A DNA stretch of 64,000 nt from Toxorhynchites rutilus septentrionalis (GCF_029784135.1 NC_073745.1:80973569-81037568); one strand, 5' to 3'; positions 19,854 to 31,500 are shown, numbered from the stretch's first letter. Translations and numbers: made by a program. The notes: generated by a model from the letters alone, not told the origin.

Positions 19854-21422
19854 ATGGCAGAAGGAGGGGGAGGATCTCCAGATATGGAGATCTCTGATGA
19901 TGACTCCCCTCTGGTTGAAAAAACAAATAAAGGAACAGCGAAGACACTTAAACGCGTTCCTACATCAGAGGATGTTTCGTCCGGGGACGAGTCTGCTAAC
20001 TCTAGCAAGCCCCCCTCTAAAAAACCTGCAAATATCTCCTCTCCAACCCCCCTCGCTCCTACCCCAGCTCAGATTTCGCCTCCCCATTCTGTTGTCCCCG
20101 ATCCCCTTCAATCCTCGTCATCTCCTTCTCCTCCTGTTGTCTTCTCTCCACGTGTCAAGGTCTATCCTGAAGATGCACCTGGAACTGGTCCGTGGGTTGT
20201 TTTCTTCAGGCCTAAGCCAAACGGAAAAGCACTTAATGTTATTCAGATCATGAAAGATCTGGCAAGATACTCCTCCGTGACAGAAATTACGAAGGTTAGA
20301 CCGACCAAACTGCGTGTTGTCGTGGCTGATCGGAAAGACGCAAACGGTATTGTCGTCGACCAGAGGTTTACCCTGGAATATCGTGTCTACGTGCCTTCCC
20401 ATGACGTAGAAATCTCGGGGGTGATAACCGAAACGGGTCTGACGTGCAAATCAATTATGGAAGGAGATGGCAGATTTAAAAAGCTGCCTTTGATTAAGGT
20501 TAAAATCTTAGAATGCCGACAACTCGGCAAAGTCTCCCAGGAAGGGAAAGAATCGAAATTTACGCCGTCCGACTCGTTTAGAGTCACTTTTGCTGGCTCC
20601 GCCCTCCCTGACTACGTTATGGTGGACAAATTGAGGCTACCGCTGCGACTCTTCGTGCCAAAGCCCATGACTTGCCTGAAATGCAAGTCAGTTGGTCACA
20701 CAGCAGCTTACTGCGCCAACAAGGAGCGCTGTGCCACTTGCGGAGAGCAACATGTGGACAAATCCTGCAGTGCGATTGAGCAAAAGTGTCCATATTGCGG
20801 AGGAAATCCGCACGTGCTCTCGGCTTGTGAAACTTACAAGAGTCGCTGGGAGAAGCAGAAGCGCTCTTTAAAGGAACGCTCGAAGCGCACTTTTGCGGAA
20901 ATTTTGAAGGGCGCTTCTCCATTGGCCCAACAGCAACAACCTTTAACCGCAAACAATGTCTTCGCTTCGCTGCCAGTTGACGAAATGGAAGCGGATACAG
21001 CTAACGAGGGCACACCGTACATCTTCCAAGGGAATCCCCGGCGCAAAAATGTGACCACTCCCAAAGTTCAAGGACAAGCCCCTCCGGTTATACCCTCTGT
21101 TAGCATGCCTAAAAAATCGAGTGCAGCGGACAAGCAAAATCAGGTTCCTCCTGGCTTCCGTGGGAATAATTCACCTTCGAACGACCCAGCACTCGAAGGG
21201 ACATCAAAAACCCCAACTGTCCCTATTTTACCGTCCAGTTCAACTTCCCAATCGGGATTTATAAAGTTGACTGACCTTGTGGCTCAAATCTTCACATGCT
21301 TTAATGTTTCCGACTCCATCAGAACCATTGTCATATCAATGCTTCCAGTATTAAAGACAATTTTGCAACAATTGATGCAAACATGGCCCCTCCTTGCAAT
21401 GATTATCTCTCTTGATGTCTAA
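19854..21422 (+). CDS. LINE ORF1 (Gag-like nucleic-acid-binding protein), intact
   Basis: This is a 522-residue protein that would coat the LINE RNA and form the ribonucleoprotein. The N-terminal 100 residues are Ser/Pro-rich and acidic (ISDDDSPLVEK). A folded region around residues 105-260 resembles the RRM-like part of insect LINE Gag proteins. Three Cys/His knuckles follow at about 272-330 (CLKCKSVGHTAAYC, CATCGEQHVDKSC, CPYCGGNPHVLSAC). The tail is Pro/Gln-rich and ends with a hydrophobic C-terminus. The ATG at 19854 is the first good start after the 5' UTR. The stop TAA at 21420-21422 overlaps the ORF2 ATG by 8 nt, suggesting reinitiation or coupled translation. No internal stop or frameshift is present. 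Confidence 0.92.
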   Translation: MAEGGGGSPDMEISDDDSPLVEKTNKGTAKTLKRVPTSEDVSSGDESANSSKPPSKKPANISSPTPLAPTPAQISPPHSVVPDPLQSSSSPSPPVVFSPRVKVYPEDAPGTGPWVVFFRPKPNGKALNVIQIMKDLARYSSVTEITKVRPTKLRVVVADRKDANGIVVDQRFTLEYRVYVPSHDVEISGVITETGLTCKSIMEGDGRFKKLPLIKVKILECRQLGKVSQEGKESKFTPSDSFRVTFAGSALPDYVMVDKLRLPLRLFVPKPMTCLKCKSVGHTAAYCANKERCATCGEQHVDKSCSAIEQKCPYCGGNPHVLSACETYKSRWEKQKRSLKERSKRTFAEILKGASPLAQQQQPLTANNVFASLPVDEMEADTANEGTPYIFQGNPRRKNVTTPKVQGQAPPVIPSVSMPKKSSAADKQNQVPPGFRGNNSPSNDPALEGTSKTPTVPILPSSSTSQSGFIKLTDLVAQIFTCFNVSDSIRTIVISMLPVLKTILQQLMQTWPLLAMIISLDV

Positions 21423-24400
21423 TTCAAATAGAGAGGTCGGAGATATCACTGTTTTACAGTGGAATTGTCGTAGTCTTATCCCTAAATTGGATACATTCAA
21501 TCTTTTAATTCATAACTTCTGTGAGATGTACACTGGACTTAACTCCATTATCCTTTCCCCTCAAATAGATGTTACACAATGTATTCGGGAACACTGCTTT
21601 GACGCAATGTTAATTGACTTCCTTTGTGCCACAGCCAGTTTTACATGCGGAACACGAGAGGTAGGTTCTCATCGAGTGATCGTCTCTCTGTGTAAAGCTT
21701 TCTGGTGAAGTACAAGATGGCTGGCTACAGGACACTCTTCCGTGGTAATGCCATATTTCACAACTTCAATTGTGATATTTTTGCTCTGTCCGAAACTTGG
21801 CTTTCTTCGCGAGATGATCTCTCTTTCCACGATTTTAATATTATACGCTTGGACCGTGATGACAGATACGGAGGGGTACTATTGGGGATCAATAAGTGCC
21901 ACTCATTTTTTCGAATTGACCTTCCACCTATTGGAGGGATTGAAGCTGTTGCTTGTCATGCAAACATCAGAGGAAAAGACCTCTGTATTGTCAGTTTGTA
22001 TTGGCCTCCGAGAGCTGCGGTTAGCCGCAAGCAACTTGTTGACATGTGCTCACTCCTTCCTGAGCCACGATTGATCTTGGGAGACTTCAATTCTCACGGA
22101 ACTGCCTGGGGGGAACAGTACGACGACAATCGTTCATTGTTGATATATGATCTTTGTAACAGCTTCAATATGACACTTTTGAACACTGGGGAAACAACAC
22201 GTGTACCTAAACCTCCTGCTAACCCAAGTGCTCTTGACCTCTCGCTTTGCTCGAATTCACTATCGTTAGATTGCAAGTGGAATGTAATCCAGGACCCCAA
22301 CGGTAGTGATCACTTGCCAATCAAAATTTCCATCACCATTGGGTCGAATTTTTCTGAATCTATAAACATGGCATATGACCTCACAAGACACATTGACTGG
22401 AAAAAATATGCGGACGCGATTGCTCTAGCCATCAATTCCAGAGATGGTTTACCTCCATTGGAGGAGTATAACTTCCTTTCTCGTTTGATCTATGACAGCG
22501 CGGTTCGCGCTCAAACGAAACCCATCCCAGGTTCCACTATTCGTCGAAGGCCTCCCAATCCATGGTGGGATAGCCAATGTTCCAAGCTTTATCAGGATAA
22601 ATCGAACGCATTCAAAGCTTTTCGGAAACGTGGAACCCCTGAAAATTTTCAGACGTATTTGGACCTTGAAAATCAATTTAAAAACTTGATCAAAGGGAAA
22701 AAACGTGCTTATTGGCGAAATTTCGTGGGAGGTTTGTCACGAGAAACGTCAATGAAAAAATTATGGAAAGTGGCTCGAAACATGAGAAATCGCTCTTCAT
22801 CCAATGAAAGCGAGGAATATTCACATCGATGGATTTTGAATTTTGCACGGAAGGTTTGTCCTGATTCCGCTCCTGTGCAAAAAATTGTTCGAGATATACC
22901 ACAAGGTAGGTGCGATCTTGATTCCGAGTTTTCAATGGTAGAATTCTCTCTTGCTCTGCTTTCATGTAACAATTCTGCTCCGGGATCGGATAGAATTAAG
23001 TTCAACTTGCTGAAAAACCTCCCTGATGTGGCGAAACATCGCTTGTTGAATTTATTCAATCGGTTTCTGGAGAATAATATTGTTCCAGATGATTGGAGAC
23101 AAGTACGAGTTATAGCTATTCAAAAACCCGGAAAACCCGCGTCCGACTTCAATTCGTACCGCCCAATAGCAATGCTGTCTTGTATACGGAAATTGTTGGA
23201 GAAAATGATCTTGTTTCGCCTTGATCGATGGGTTGAAACGAATGGCCTACTCTCAGATACACAATATGGGTTCCGCAGGGGCAAGGGGACGAATGATTGT
23301 CTTGCGTTGCTTTCTTCAGAAATTCAAATGGCTTACGCCGGAAAAAAACAAATGGCTTCAGTATTCTTGGACATAAAGGGGGCCTTTGATTCTGTTTCAA
23401 TAGAGGTTTTGACAGACAAATTACACTCTCGGGGTCTGCCGCCTCTATTGAATAATATGTTATATAACTTGCTTTGTGAGAAGCATTTGAACTTTTCTCA
23501 CGGAGATTCGGCAGTAAGTCGGGTCTCTTACATGGGCCTCCCCCAGGGCTCATGTTTAAGCCCTCTTTTGTACAACTTCTATGTAAGCGACATCGACAAT
23601 TGCCTTACACAAAATTGCAGCCTAAGACAACTTGCAGATGATGGAGTGGTCTCTGTCGTAGGATCAACAGAATCCGACCTACAAGAACCCTTACAAGATA
23701 CTTTGAACAATTTTTCAACCTGGGCCATTGGGCTAGGGATCGAATTCTCCACGGAGAAAACAGAGATGGTGGTTTTTTCTAGGAAGCATAGACCAGCAAA
23801 ACCAAAGCTTCAACTTTTGGGTAAACCGATCACTCATGCTATGTCATTCAAGTATCTTGGGGTCTGGCTCGACTCCAAATGTACTTGGGGGGGCCATATT
23901 AGGTATCTGAGTAAAAAATGCCAACAAAGAATAAATTTTCTCCGTACAATTACCGGCACCTGGTGGGGAGCCCATCCCGAAGATCTTATAATGTTGTATA
24001 GAACAACTATTCTCTCAGTGATGGAGTATGGCAGTTTCTGTTTTCAATCAGCTGCCAAAACACACTTAATTAAACTCGAGCGAATTCAGTATCTTTGTCT
24101 CCGTATTGCGTTGGGATGTATGCCCTCAACGCATACCATGAGTCTCGAGGTTTTGGCAGGCCTACTCCCACTAAAAGATCGCTTCAATTTATTATCTCTT
24201 CGGTTCTTCATCCGGTGTAAGGTCATGAACCTATTGGTGATCGGAAATTTTGAGCGGCTGATCGAGCTAAATTTTCACTCCGGATTCATGAGTTCATATC
24301 ATGAATTCATCTCCATGCAGGTTGATTCTTCTTCGTATATTCCCAACCGTGTTTGTTTCCCTGACTACATCAATTCCTCTGTGCATTTTGATCTGTCCAT

Positions 24401-24464
24401 GAAGCAAGATATCCATGGGGTATCAATTGTGATAATATGTACTTTACTGATGGGTCCACTATAA
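21415..24464 (+). pseudogene. LINE ORF2, endonuclease and reverse transcriptase
   Basis: The frame opens at ATG 21415 (MSNSNREVGDITVLQWNCRS) with the apurinic-like endonuclease. It is broken by a 246-bp insertion (21520-21765), and removing the insertion leaves the frame open. The endonuclease continues with ALSETWL (Glu), LGDFNSHGTAWG (Asp, Asn) and GSDHLPI (Asp, His). RT motifs follow: FNSYRPIAMLS, QYGFRRGKGTND, VFLDIKGAFDS (Asp), GLPQGSCLSPLLYNF, RQLADDGVV (Asp-Asp, with LADD in place of the usual F/YADD) and FKYLGVWLDSKCTW. The frame is lost after GVS near 24425, just before the RNase H. Apart from these lesions the frame is open for more than 900 residues, implying a fairly recent insertion. 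Confidence 0.93.
21520..21765. other. 246-bp insertion in LINE ORF2 with 9-bp direct repeats
   Basis: cataacttc (21511-21519) and cacaacttc (21757-21765) bracket a sequence without resemblance to the endonuclease. It is 246 bp long including one repeat copy, and taking it out restores both frame and domain. I see no terminal inverted repeat, A-tail or tRNA-like promoter, so I cannot name it. It adds a stop at 21706-21708. Confidence 0.75.
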
Positions 24465-25288
24465 ATGAGTCCACAGGATTTGGAGTGTTCAACGAATTTT
24501 TTAGCACCTCACACAGTCTTCAGAATCCTTGCTCAGTGTATATTGCTGAATTGGCAGCAATTTATTGGGCGCTGGACAGCGTCGCCTCACGACCTGTTGA
24601 ACACTATTACATTGTAACGGATAGTCTTAGCTCTGTCGAAGCTATCCGTTCAGTGAGGCCGGAAAAGCACTCGCCGTACTTCCTTGAGAGAATACGAAAA
24701 ATTTTGAGTGCTTTATCCAGACGCTGTTATGTCATTACCTTTGTGTGGGTCCCTTCTCATTGCTCAATTCCGGGTAATGAGAGGGCTGACTCATTAGCAA
24801 AGGTAGGTGCGATTGAAGGCGATATTTATCAGCGTCAAATCGCCTTCAATGAATTTTACTCTTTAGTCCGTAAAAATACCATCGCTAACTGGCAACGCAA
24901 ATGGAACGAAGATGAATTGGGCCGGTGGCTTCACTCGATTATCCCTAAGGTTAGCCTCAAACCATGGTTCAAAAGTCTGGACTTGAGTCGGGACTTTATT
25001 CGCACCTTCTCCCGACTCATGTCCAATCACTGTTCGTTAGACGCGCTACTCTTTCGTTTCAATCTGGCCGGCAGCAATATCTGCGTTTGTGGCCGAGGTT
25101 ACCACGACATCGAACACGTTGTTTGGTCGTGTGAGGTGTATCTTGTTGCCAGATCGAATTTAGAGAACTCCCTTCGGGCTAGAGGAAGGCAGCCCAATGT
25201 GCCGGTGAGAGATGTGTTGGCTCGGTTAGACCTTGATTACATGTCCCAAATATATGTTTTCCTTAAATCTATCGATGTTCGTGTGTGA
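24437..25288 (+). pseudogene. LINE ORF2 RNase H and C-terminal zinc motif
   Basis: The frame begins MYFTDGSTINEST (first Asp) and continues with VYIAELAAIYWAL (Glu), YIVTDSLSSVEAIR (Asp) and WVPSHCSIPGNERADSLAK (His and Asp), a complete RNase H active site. The C-terminal part includes NICVCGRGYHDIEHVVWSC, the Cys-His cluster usual at the end of I-clade ORF2, and ends RV at 25288. It overlaps the RT frame by 28 nt in another phase. A short deletion in the linker, inferred because family members carry a longer spacer before the FTDGS motif, probably caused the shift. Confidence 0.9.
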
Positions 25289-25640
25289 TTATCCTTATAT
25301 CCTTATACCCTCCATTTCTTCCTTTGTGAGTAATTGGTCCGCTTTCTATAAACAGAAGAATGAAATGTAAATTCACAACTGATGTACGAATAGATTTAAG
25401 AATTGAGTGTGTGTGATTATCAACATTGTAATAATTTCCTTATACCCCATCCTTTTCCTGAGAAAATGTCACCCTTTTAATCTCGAGTCCACCACGAGTA
25501 ATCGGTTTCCCACATTACTAACCATAGATTTGAGAAAATTGTTCATATATATAGTTTTAAAAATATATTTAAGATTTCGGCTCCTTTAAACTTATGTAAC
25601 TGAGCCTGTAAAAATAAACAAATTTATAAAAAAAAAAAAA
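25289..25640 (+). other. LINE 3' UTR with A-tail
   Basis: AT-rich untranslated sequence ending gagcctgtaaaaataaacaa and an A-run of about 15. The last 130 bp recur in the truncated copy at 30840-30990. Confidence 0.85.
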
Positions 25641-26777
25641 AACGAAAACCTAAGTAATTTTCAACATTTCATTCTCTAACCAACTTTTCGTACCTTATAG
25701 TTTTTAAATTAAGATTTTTCGAAAAAAAGTTGATAAAACTCGAAATTTATAAAAAAACCTACAAAAAATTTATTAGACCTACAAAATTTTGTTCAAAGAA
25801 TGGAATGTAGGAAATTATTTTGATTTTCATTAAAAATTATCAAAGATTTTTTTGGAAATAAAATTCATTGAAGAAAAAAAATTCTGAAAAAATAGACATA
25901 AATAGCCATTTAATTTTCAATACATCGGACGATGGACACATTTACATGGAAAAAGTTTTTCGAACAACAACTTTTTTATGTTTTTCTTTGAAAAAATGCT
26001 ATTAATGTTCAATTCGTAACATTTTTTGGTATGAGTTATCGCATTTTAAATGCTCTGCTAACTTTTCTCTATTAAAAAACATGTCAAGAACATGTCAAAC
26101 GTGAGAATTTACATACAAAAATGTTACGAGCAAAACATTATTTTTTTCAGGACTCTTCATACATAAATGACATATATTCCAAAAACTATAAAAAATGGAA
26201 AGTTGATGTCTTCGACAAAAGTTTATATTTGAACAAGATCTTAAACTTTGCTGAATACACTATATCGCTGTCGTGACTTTAAACAAAATTAGGACAAGTT
26301 GTATTTCTTACAAAGAAAAAATGAAAAAGTTGTTGTTCGAAAAACTTTTTCCCTGTAAAAGTGCCCATCTTCCGATGTATGCACGACTTGTTGGAAATTG
26401 TAAGGGCTATTCATATATATATTTTTGGTAATTTAAAAAAAATACGGTTTTGAGAAAAAATAAGTTTTAATTTTTAAAATAACTTTTTTGTCAGCGAAAT
26501 CTTTTTCTAAAAAAATTTTGGTAAAAATTTTAACAGTTTATTTCATTTCATCCTTTGACAAGAATTTTGTAGGTATCGTAGTTCTTAAGTTATAAATTTT
26601 TGTAGAAAATTAAGAAAAAAAATTGGCTTTTTCCAAAAAGTAGTCTAATTCCTTTTCAAATATTTGAAGTATGCAAAGTTGCTTAAATGACTCATGTCTT
26701 TACACCCGCAACGTTTTACTACTATCCGAGATGGTGCTGCCAACTCCTAAGACGAGTTGGCATGAAATTCGTCCATA

Positions 26778-29700
26778 AATAAACATGTATGAAATCAGAA
26801 TTAAATGTTTTAAAGCATGAGTCTCAACGTGTTAATAGCATTTTGGTCGTCTGTCTTCATTTTGCGTCTCTCGCTGGCTCAAGAATTAGTCTTTCATTTC
26901 CATTCAGTCTCTGGTTTGTGCGAATCAAAAAGTTGCAAAATTGTCTGTCATCTTCGCCTTCCTGTGCCCACCTTCAGCCAGCATTCCAAAACCAGATAAA
27001 AGGATTCGTTATGCCAGCGAATGAAAATGACTTATTTCTAAAATTAAATTCCCATCTTTTTCACCTTGTTTGGAAGGTGGTGGGAGAAAAGAGTGTGTTT
27101 GTGCGCTGCCATACGCTGCTCTTACACTGCGATCACCTCCATTTCAGTATTCGGAAGATCGGAAGTGCGTGCCAATGGGAGGGTGCACGTGGATCGGGGA
27201 AAAAAGGCGAAGCGAAATATGTCAAGTAAGACGTGAACAATAAACATTGTCGCTCGCCGGCAATAGCGGAAACATTCTGGAAAAGCTCGCTTTTTAATTT
27301 CCCGGAGCACATCGAGCACACGAGTGCCGTAAAAATTGCGTCCAAGTGCGCTATTTTCGGATAAACCCACCGGTTATGCCCCGGTTTTTTAACTGGTTGA
27401 ATGTGTTTGGATTGTGATATAAAAATAAACGAAGGCAAAGTGTGAATCGAACAAGCTCAATCCCATCTCGTCACACGGATAGAGCAGAATAACTCCTAAT
27501 AAAAGCTTTTATATGTCTTCACCAAAGTTCATCTGGAAATGTGTTACATTACGGGCCGCCCCAGAGTGGTAATAAAATTACTTACCTCCTCCGCATCAAG
27601 AAGTTACACGTAATTAGAAGCGCTTTTCTTTCGCACTCTACTTTACTTACCCCTTTTATCATTATTCGGGCTGGATTTTCCCGGTTCTCTCACCTCGCTT
27701 GGCGTCTCAACGTTATAATTGCAGTAAACGACGCGTCCTCTGAAAGTGTTCAATTTGCGCCAACGCGCCAGAGGGCACTTCCTGGGGACTCGGGTGGAAA
27801 ACAAGGGGGTTAATTTCGATCAATTAACTGAATAATAACCGTTCGAGGTTCACATTATTCGGCGAATATTCCAAAAGGCAAATTAGTCTTTGTGCTGCAC
27901 TTTTTCGTTCGATGAGCCAATTTTGGAGCACCAATCGTTTTTTAAAGGGGGTTGGATACCTTTTCATTACGCAAAGGTGTTTTTTTTCGTACCGGTTATG
28001 GATGATCATTAACTTTTATCGATTCCGAGAGAGAGAGAGAGAGCGAGCGCGCATCCTGGGAGTTATGAAGCTTTTAATGGTGTTTTCATGAAAGGGGAAA
28101 TCGGAGTGAAGGAAACCATCATTACAGCATCATCAGTGTGAATATTGACCATTGTGTCTTTCTTTTATTATCTTACAAAGTCCACTTATTAGATTTCAAC
28201 GTTGTATAAAGGCGATGCGGGACGAAAACAGCCATGAATGCGGTCCTAGTGTTCCCTATTGTTCACTAGTGTTCACCAAGAGTTCCAGGACCAGTTCCGG
28301 GTGTTTGTCATCTATTATCGGATAGCGAGAAAAAAGGACCAGCGAAACTGAAAACAACTTCTTTTGATTGCTTTTAAACAGTTTTATTCGTTTCTCTATT
28401 GGGAAGAAAAAGTTCGCTCATTGTCAGTGCACTCCATGTTCTCTTCCAGTCAGTGTCATCATCGTAATACACATAGGAATTCAGATGAAAATCATAGCAG
28501 GAATAAAACTAAAGTTTGCAAGTTGCTTCCTAAGCCATGGGCTACACATTTGCCCCTTACCCAAAACTACCCTGTAATTACAGTACAGTGGATACTAGTT
28601 CCTCGTTTGCTCTCTAAGCGTACGTTGCACTTTTCCGTGTTTGAGTTTTTTTGTTGTGTTCATTGTTTTTGATTTTTTTTGCTGTTGTTGTAAGGCGGTA
28701 AATTTGTGTGAACCCTTTCAGTAGCAATATTGTGCGGATCGATACCTAGCTTGGAGTAATATTTCATTTAAATCTGCAAAGGCTTCGATAACAGTGAGGG
28801 TAAGTTACGACAGAATAAGATTTAAATGATTGGAGGGGTTCAAAATATTCACGTGATTTTGAAGATTAAAAAACATAGACTCGATGTTTTGGAATTGGTT
28901 CCAATGTTCCTATTAAAACATCTAAAACATTTAAAAAATATCTCACAGTTTCTCAACCAATAGAATCAATAGATTTTGAGGATTCCGTGCAATGGGAAGA
29001 GTTTAAATGCTTAATTAGACTAATCATTTTAGTAACTTAATCCATGTGATTCGAATGATTCAATAGAATGAAAAAATAAAATAAGAATTAGAAGAGCAGG
29101 TTTCAATATCGATTGCTTTCAGTGATTTTTGGAATGCTGTAACTCTGTGATAGATAAAAATAATAAAGAACAATAAAGAACATTTCAAGAATTAGAAAGC
29201 TTCTAGTGAGGCCTTTTTAGGCAATTATTCTTGCTATGATGCGTGTAAATTTAAAGGATTGATTAAGACATTTGTAGACTAGGACAATATTGTTGTAACA
29301 AAATCAATAAAGAATCCAATTAGCCCACAACCATTTAGCTATTATTTGTCTCATAGAACATCTCAGTAAGATCATTTACTACAGGGACATTTTGTTTATC
29401 AATTTTCCAATAAATACTGATCCCATAAAGAATTGATAGGCTTTGGTTTTGGAGACATGAGTGAATTCGGTACAAGGTCAATCATTGTTCCGAGAGATTC
29501 CGGATTCTATAATTTTGAGGGTTTATAATTATGTATATCTAATCTACAGGAGTTCTTACATCACGAAGTGACGGCTTTTTAAAAACCACTGCAAATTTTC
29601 GATGTTGCAGTTTGTTCTCCAAGTTTCGTTTCGTCGATCCTGATTGTTATAAAATACATATTACCGTATTAGACACAAGTCTATCATGTAGAGAAATGAA

Positions 29701-30524
29701 ACGAGCTAACACTTTAAGGACCGAGAAGAAATCTGTAAGACATACGCCTGGGACCGCACGTTTTGACTTGTTGCTTGCTTTGCTTGCAAGTTTTTAAGAG
29801 GCTTTAAAGTTTGCAGTACATTCGCCAAGTTTCTGCTGAACGTCTTGCTGGATTTAATGAATAATGAATTATCGTTCTGAACCATATTTCGGACGCTTAA
29901 GGCATATGATGCAGAAAACAGATCCAAACATTATGCACAGGTATTATTTGGTTGATATTTTTAATAAATTAGTTCAATATGCTTTTAAGCTTTCTACTTT
30001 GGTACCTATTTGATTGAAAACATAAAAAAATCTTCGAACAAAATTCGTTTTAAATGAAGCGAATAAGAATCAAACTTCAGACACTAAATCAAATTTCGGA
30101 CAGATTGAATTCAAATTTCGGACACTTTATTTTGTAATTTTTTGAACGAAAATTACATTACACTTTATTATATGTTATAGTCAACTGCGAAACACTTACC
30201 AAGCAATCACAGTAAACTGTTAACGATGATAAGAACTGATGAAACACGGGAGAAATTTAAATATTTATGAACGGGTAAATTCTACGTGCTCACGCTAAGG
30301 AAACGTCAAACACAAACGATAATGAGTAGTGTTGTAAGATTTCTGCCAATTATGTTATAATTCAAATGTAGTTCTCATGTGAAATGATAGTGAGACCATT
30401 GGATTACTCTAAAGAAGCAATTGTGATATTAATTTGATAGTTATATCATCAGTGCATTAAGCATTTCATGATATTAGAACAAAGTGTCCAAAATATGATG
30501 TTGTCCGAAATATGATTCAGAACG
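26778..30524. other. About 3.7 kb without recognised gene
   Basis: No family motif was identified on either strand. A (GA)n run lies near 28028-28043. Around 28200-28800 the composition is more mixed and contains several tcagt-type initiator-like words, followed by a good donor-like gagggtaagtt at about 28795-28805, so an untranslated first exon on the plus strand is possible but unproven. At about 29705-29790 a fragment resembles the left half of the piggyBac-like MITE at 45046. Confidence 0.4.
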
Positions 30525-30839
30525 CTATTTCAGTTGAAATAAATTGATTGTTTATCAAGTAACAACCTAACAAAAATCATGCCCATTAGATAGAGAATTG
30601 AATCATTCATCTTTCCACATAATTCTTTTTTTTTATCGTGACAGAGAAAAGTTATAGACTGAAACGTGAGCATTGGTCAATGTAGGAAAATATACAGAAT
30701 TATTAAAATCAAAAAAAGTTGTTCGAATAGAGTTATCGAAGTTATTCGATAGAGAAATATTTCACCTATATTCCAGCCACAATTTGATTAATCGGAAAAG
30801 GGTCTGAGAAAAGTTATAGGCCAAGTTGTATGGGAGGGA
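30525..30839 (-). repeat. Inverse partner of 38795-39075
   Basis: The blocks gttgaaataaattgattgtt, atagagaattgaatcattca, gaaaagttatagactgaaac and gttgttcgaatagagttatc appear in reverse complement on the right side of the CR1 LINE, together with a ggcctataacttttct-type unit. Confidence 0.8.
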
Positions 30840-30990
30840 GTCAACCGCAAGTAATCGTAATTTTCTACCTTATTAGCCATAGAATTAGGAAATTGTTTAT
30901 ATATAGTTATAAAAATATAGTTAAGAATTCGGTTCCTTAAAACTTATGTAGCTGAGCCTGTAAAAATAAACGAATTAATAAAAAAAAAAT
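30840..30990 (+). mobile_element. I-clade LINE, 5'-truncated 3' tail copy
   Basis: Matches the last 130-150 bp of the LINE at 19320-25640 (attcggttccttaaaactta, gtagctgagcctgtaaaaat, A-tail). The imperfect 14-bp repeat aagttgtatgggag / aagtcgtgtgggag brackets it and is the likely target duplication. It inserted in the inverted repeat 30525-30839. Confidence 0.85.
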
Positions 30991-31120
30991 AAGTCGTGTG
31001 GGAGAAAGGGTCTGGCTGGGTAAGGAAGTAAAAAGTAAAAAGGAAGTAAAAATTTCTATTGTATAGAAATTTTGACTAAAAATACTGAAAGTGCATCTTA
31101 CTATGATATATCGAGAAATA

Positions 31121-31500
31121 TTAGGCTGTCAAAAAAGTCCTGCGGTATTTCCGCGAGGTGTCGTTGTAAGCGCGTAGTTCTAGTTGTATTCATTGTATCG
31201 AGTCATACTATAGCTTGTTGGAAAGGTATTTTTGCGCGCTATAATATAGTCCTTGACAGTTATAGTGTCGCAAATATGGAGCAAAATAAAGAGAAAATCC
31301 GACATATTTTACAGTACTACTATGACAAAGGCAAAAATGCATCACAAGCTGCCAATAAAATTTGTGCAGTTTATGGACCCGATACAGTTCCATTTCCACC
31401 GCACAACGATGGTTTCAACGTTTTCGTTCTGGTGTAGAGGTCGTCGAAGATGCGCCACGCTCCGGAAGGCCTGTCGTCGAAAATTGCGACAAAAAATAAA
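31121..31500 (+). mobile_element. mariner-family fragment, 3' truncated
   Basis: The left terminus aggctgtcaaaaaagtcctg is followed by a leader and the ATG at 31276: MEQNKEKIRHILQYYYDKGK and VYGPDT, clearly related in plan to the N-terminus at 2612 but a different family member. A frame change precedes SGVEVVEDAPRSGRPVVEN. The sequence leaves mariner homology at about 31500 with no catalytic domain. Confidence 0.82.

Larger units (their letters stand above)
19320..25640 (+). mobile_element. Full-length I-clade non-LTR retrotransposon (LINE)
   Basis: It is flanked by the 11-bp duplication aacgaaaacct (19309-19319, 25641-25651). The order is a 5' UTR of about 534 bp, ORF1 (19854-21422), ORF2 with endonuclease, RT and RNase H, a 3' UTR of about 350 bp and an A-tail. 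RNase H in ORF2 and the ORF1 zinc knuckles place it in the I clade, a group abundant in mosquitoes. It lies in the spacer of the fold-back element. ORF1 is intact, but ORF2 has an insertion and a frame-shifting deletion, so this copy is defective. A truncated relative lies at 30840-30990. Confidence 0.95.
13077..26773. mobile_element. Fold-back element of about 2 kb, split by two retrotransposons
   Basis: Both outer ends begin gacgaatttcatgccaactc when read inward, and CATA flanks both (13073-13076, 26774-26777). The left arm (13077-13919, continuing at 19276-19319) aligns in reverse complement with the right arm (about 25830-26773). Shared blocks in order are ggcagcaccatctc, catttaagcaactttgcata, tttttggaaaaagcc, gtttaaagtca, gcgatatagtgtattc, cttttgtcgaagac, gaagagtcctgaaa, ttgacatgttcttgacatgt and aaaaagttgttgttcgaaaa. 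The spacer (about 25652-25830) is internally repetitive. Removing the gypsy and LINE insertions leaves an AT-rich element of about 2 kb with no coding capacity. A 4-bp CATA duplication is a weak criterion and the superfamily is unassigned. Confidence 0.85.

Noticed and set aside
26789..27229. A 146-residue protein right of the fold-back element
   Set aside because: No domain, no homologous copy in the window and no codon-usage contrast with the surroundings.
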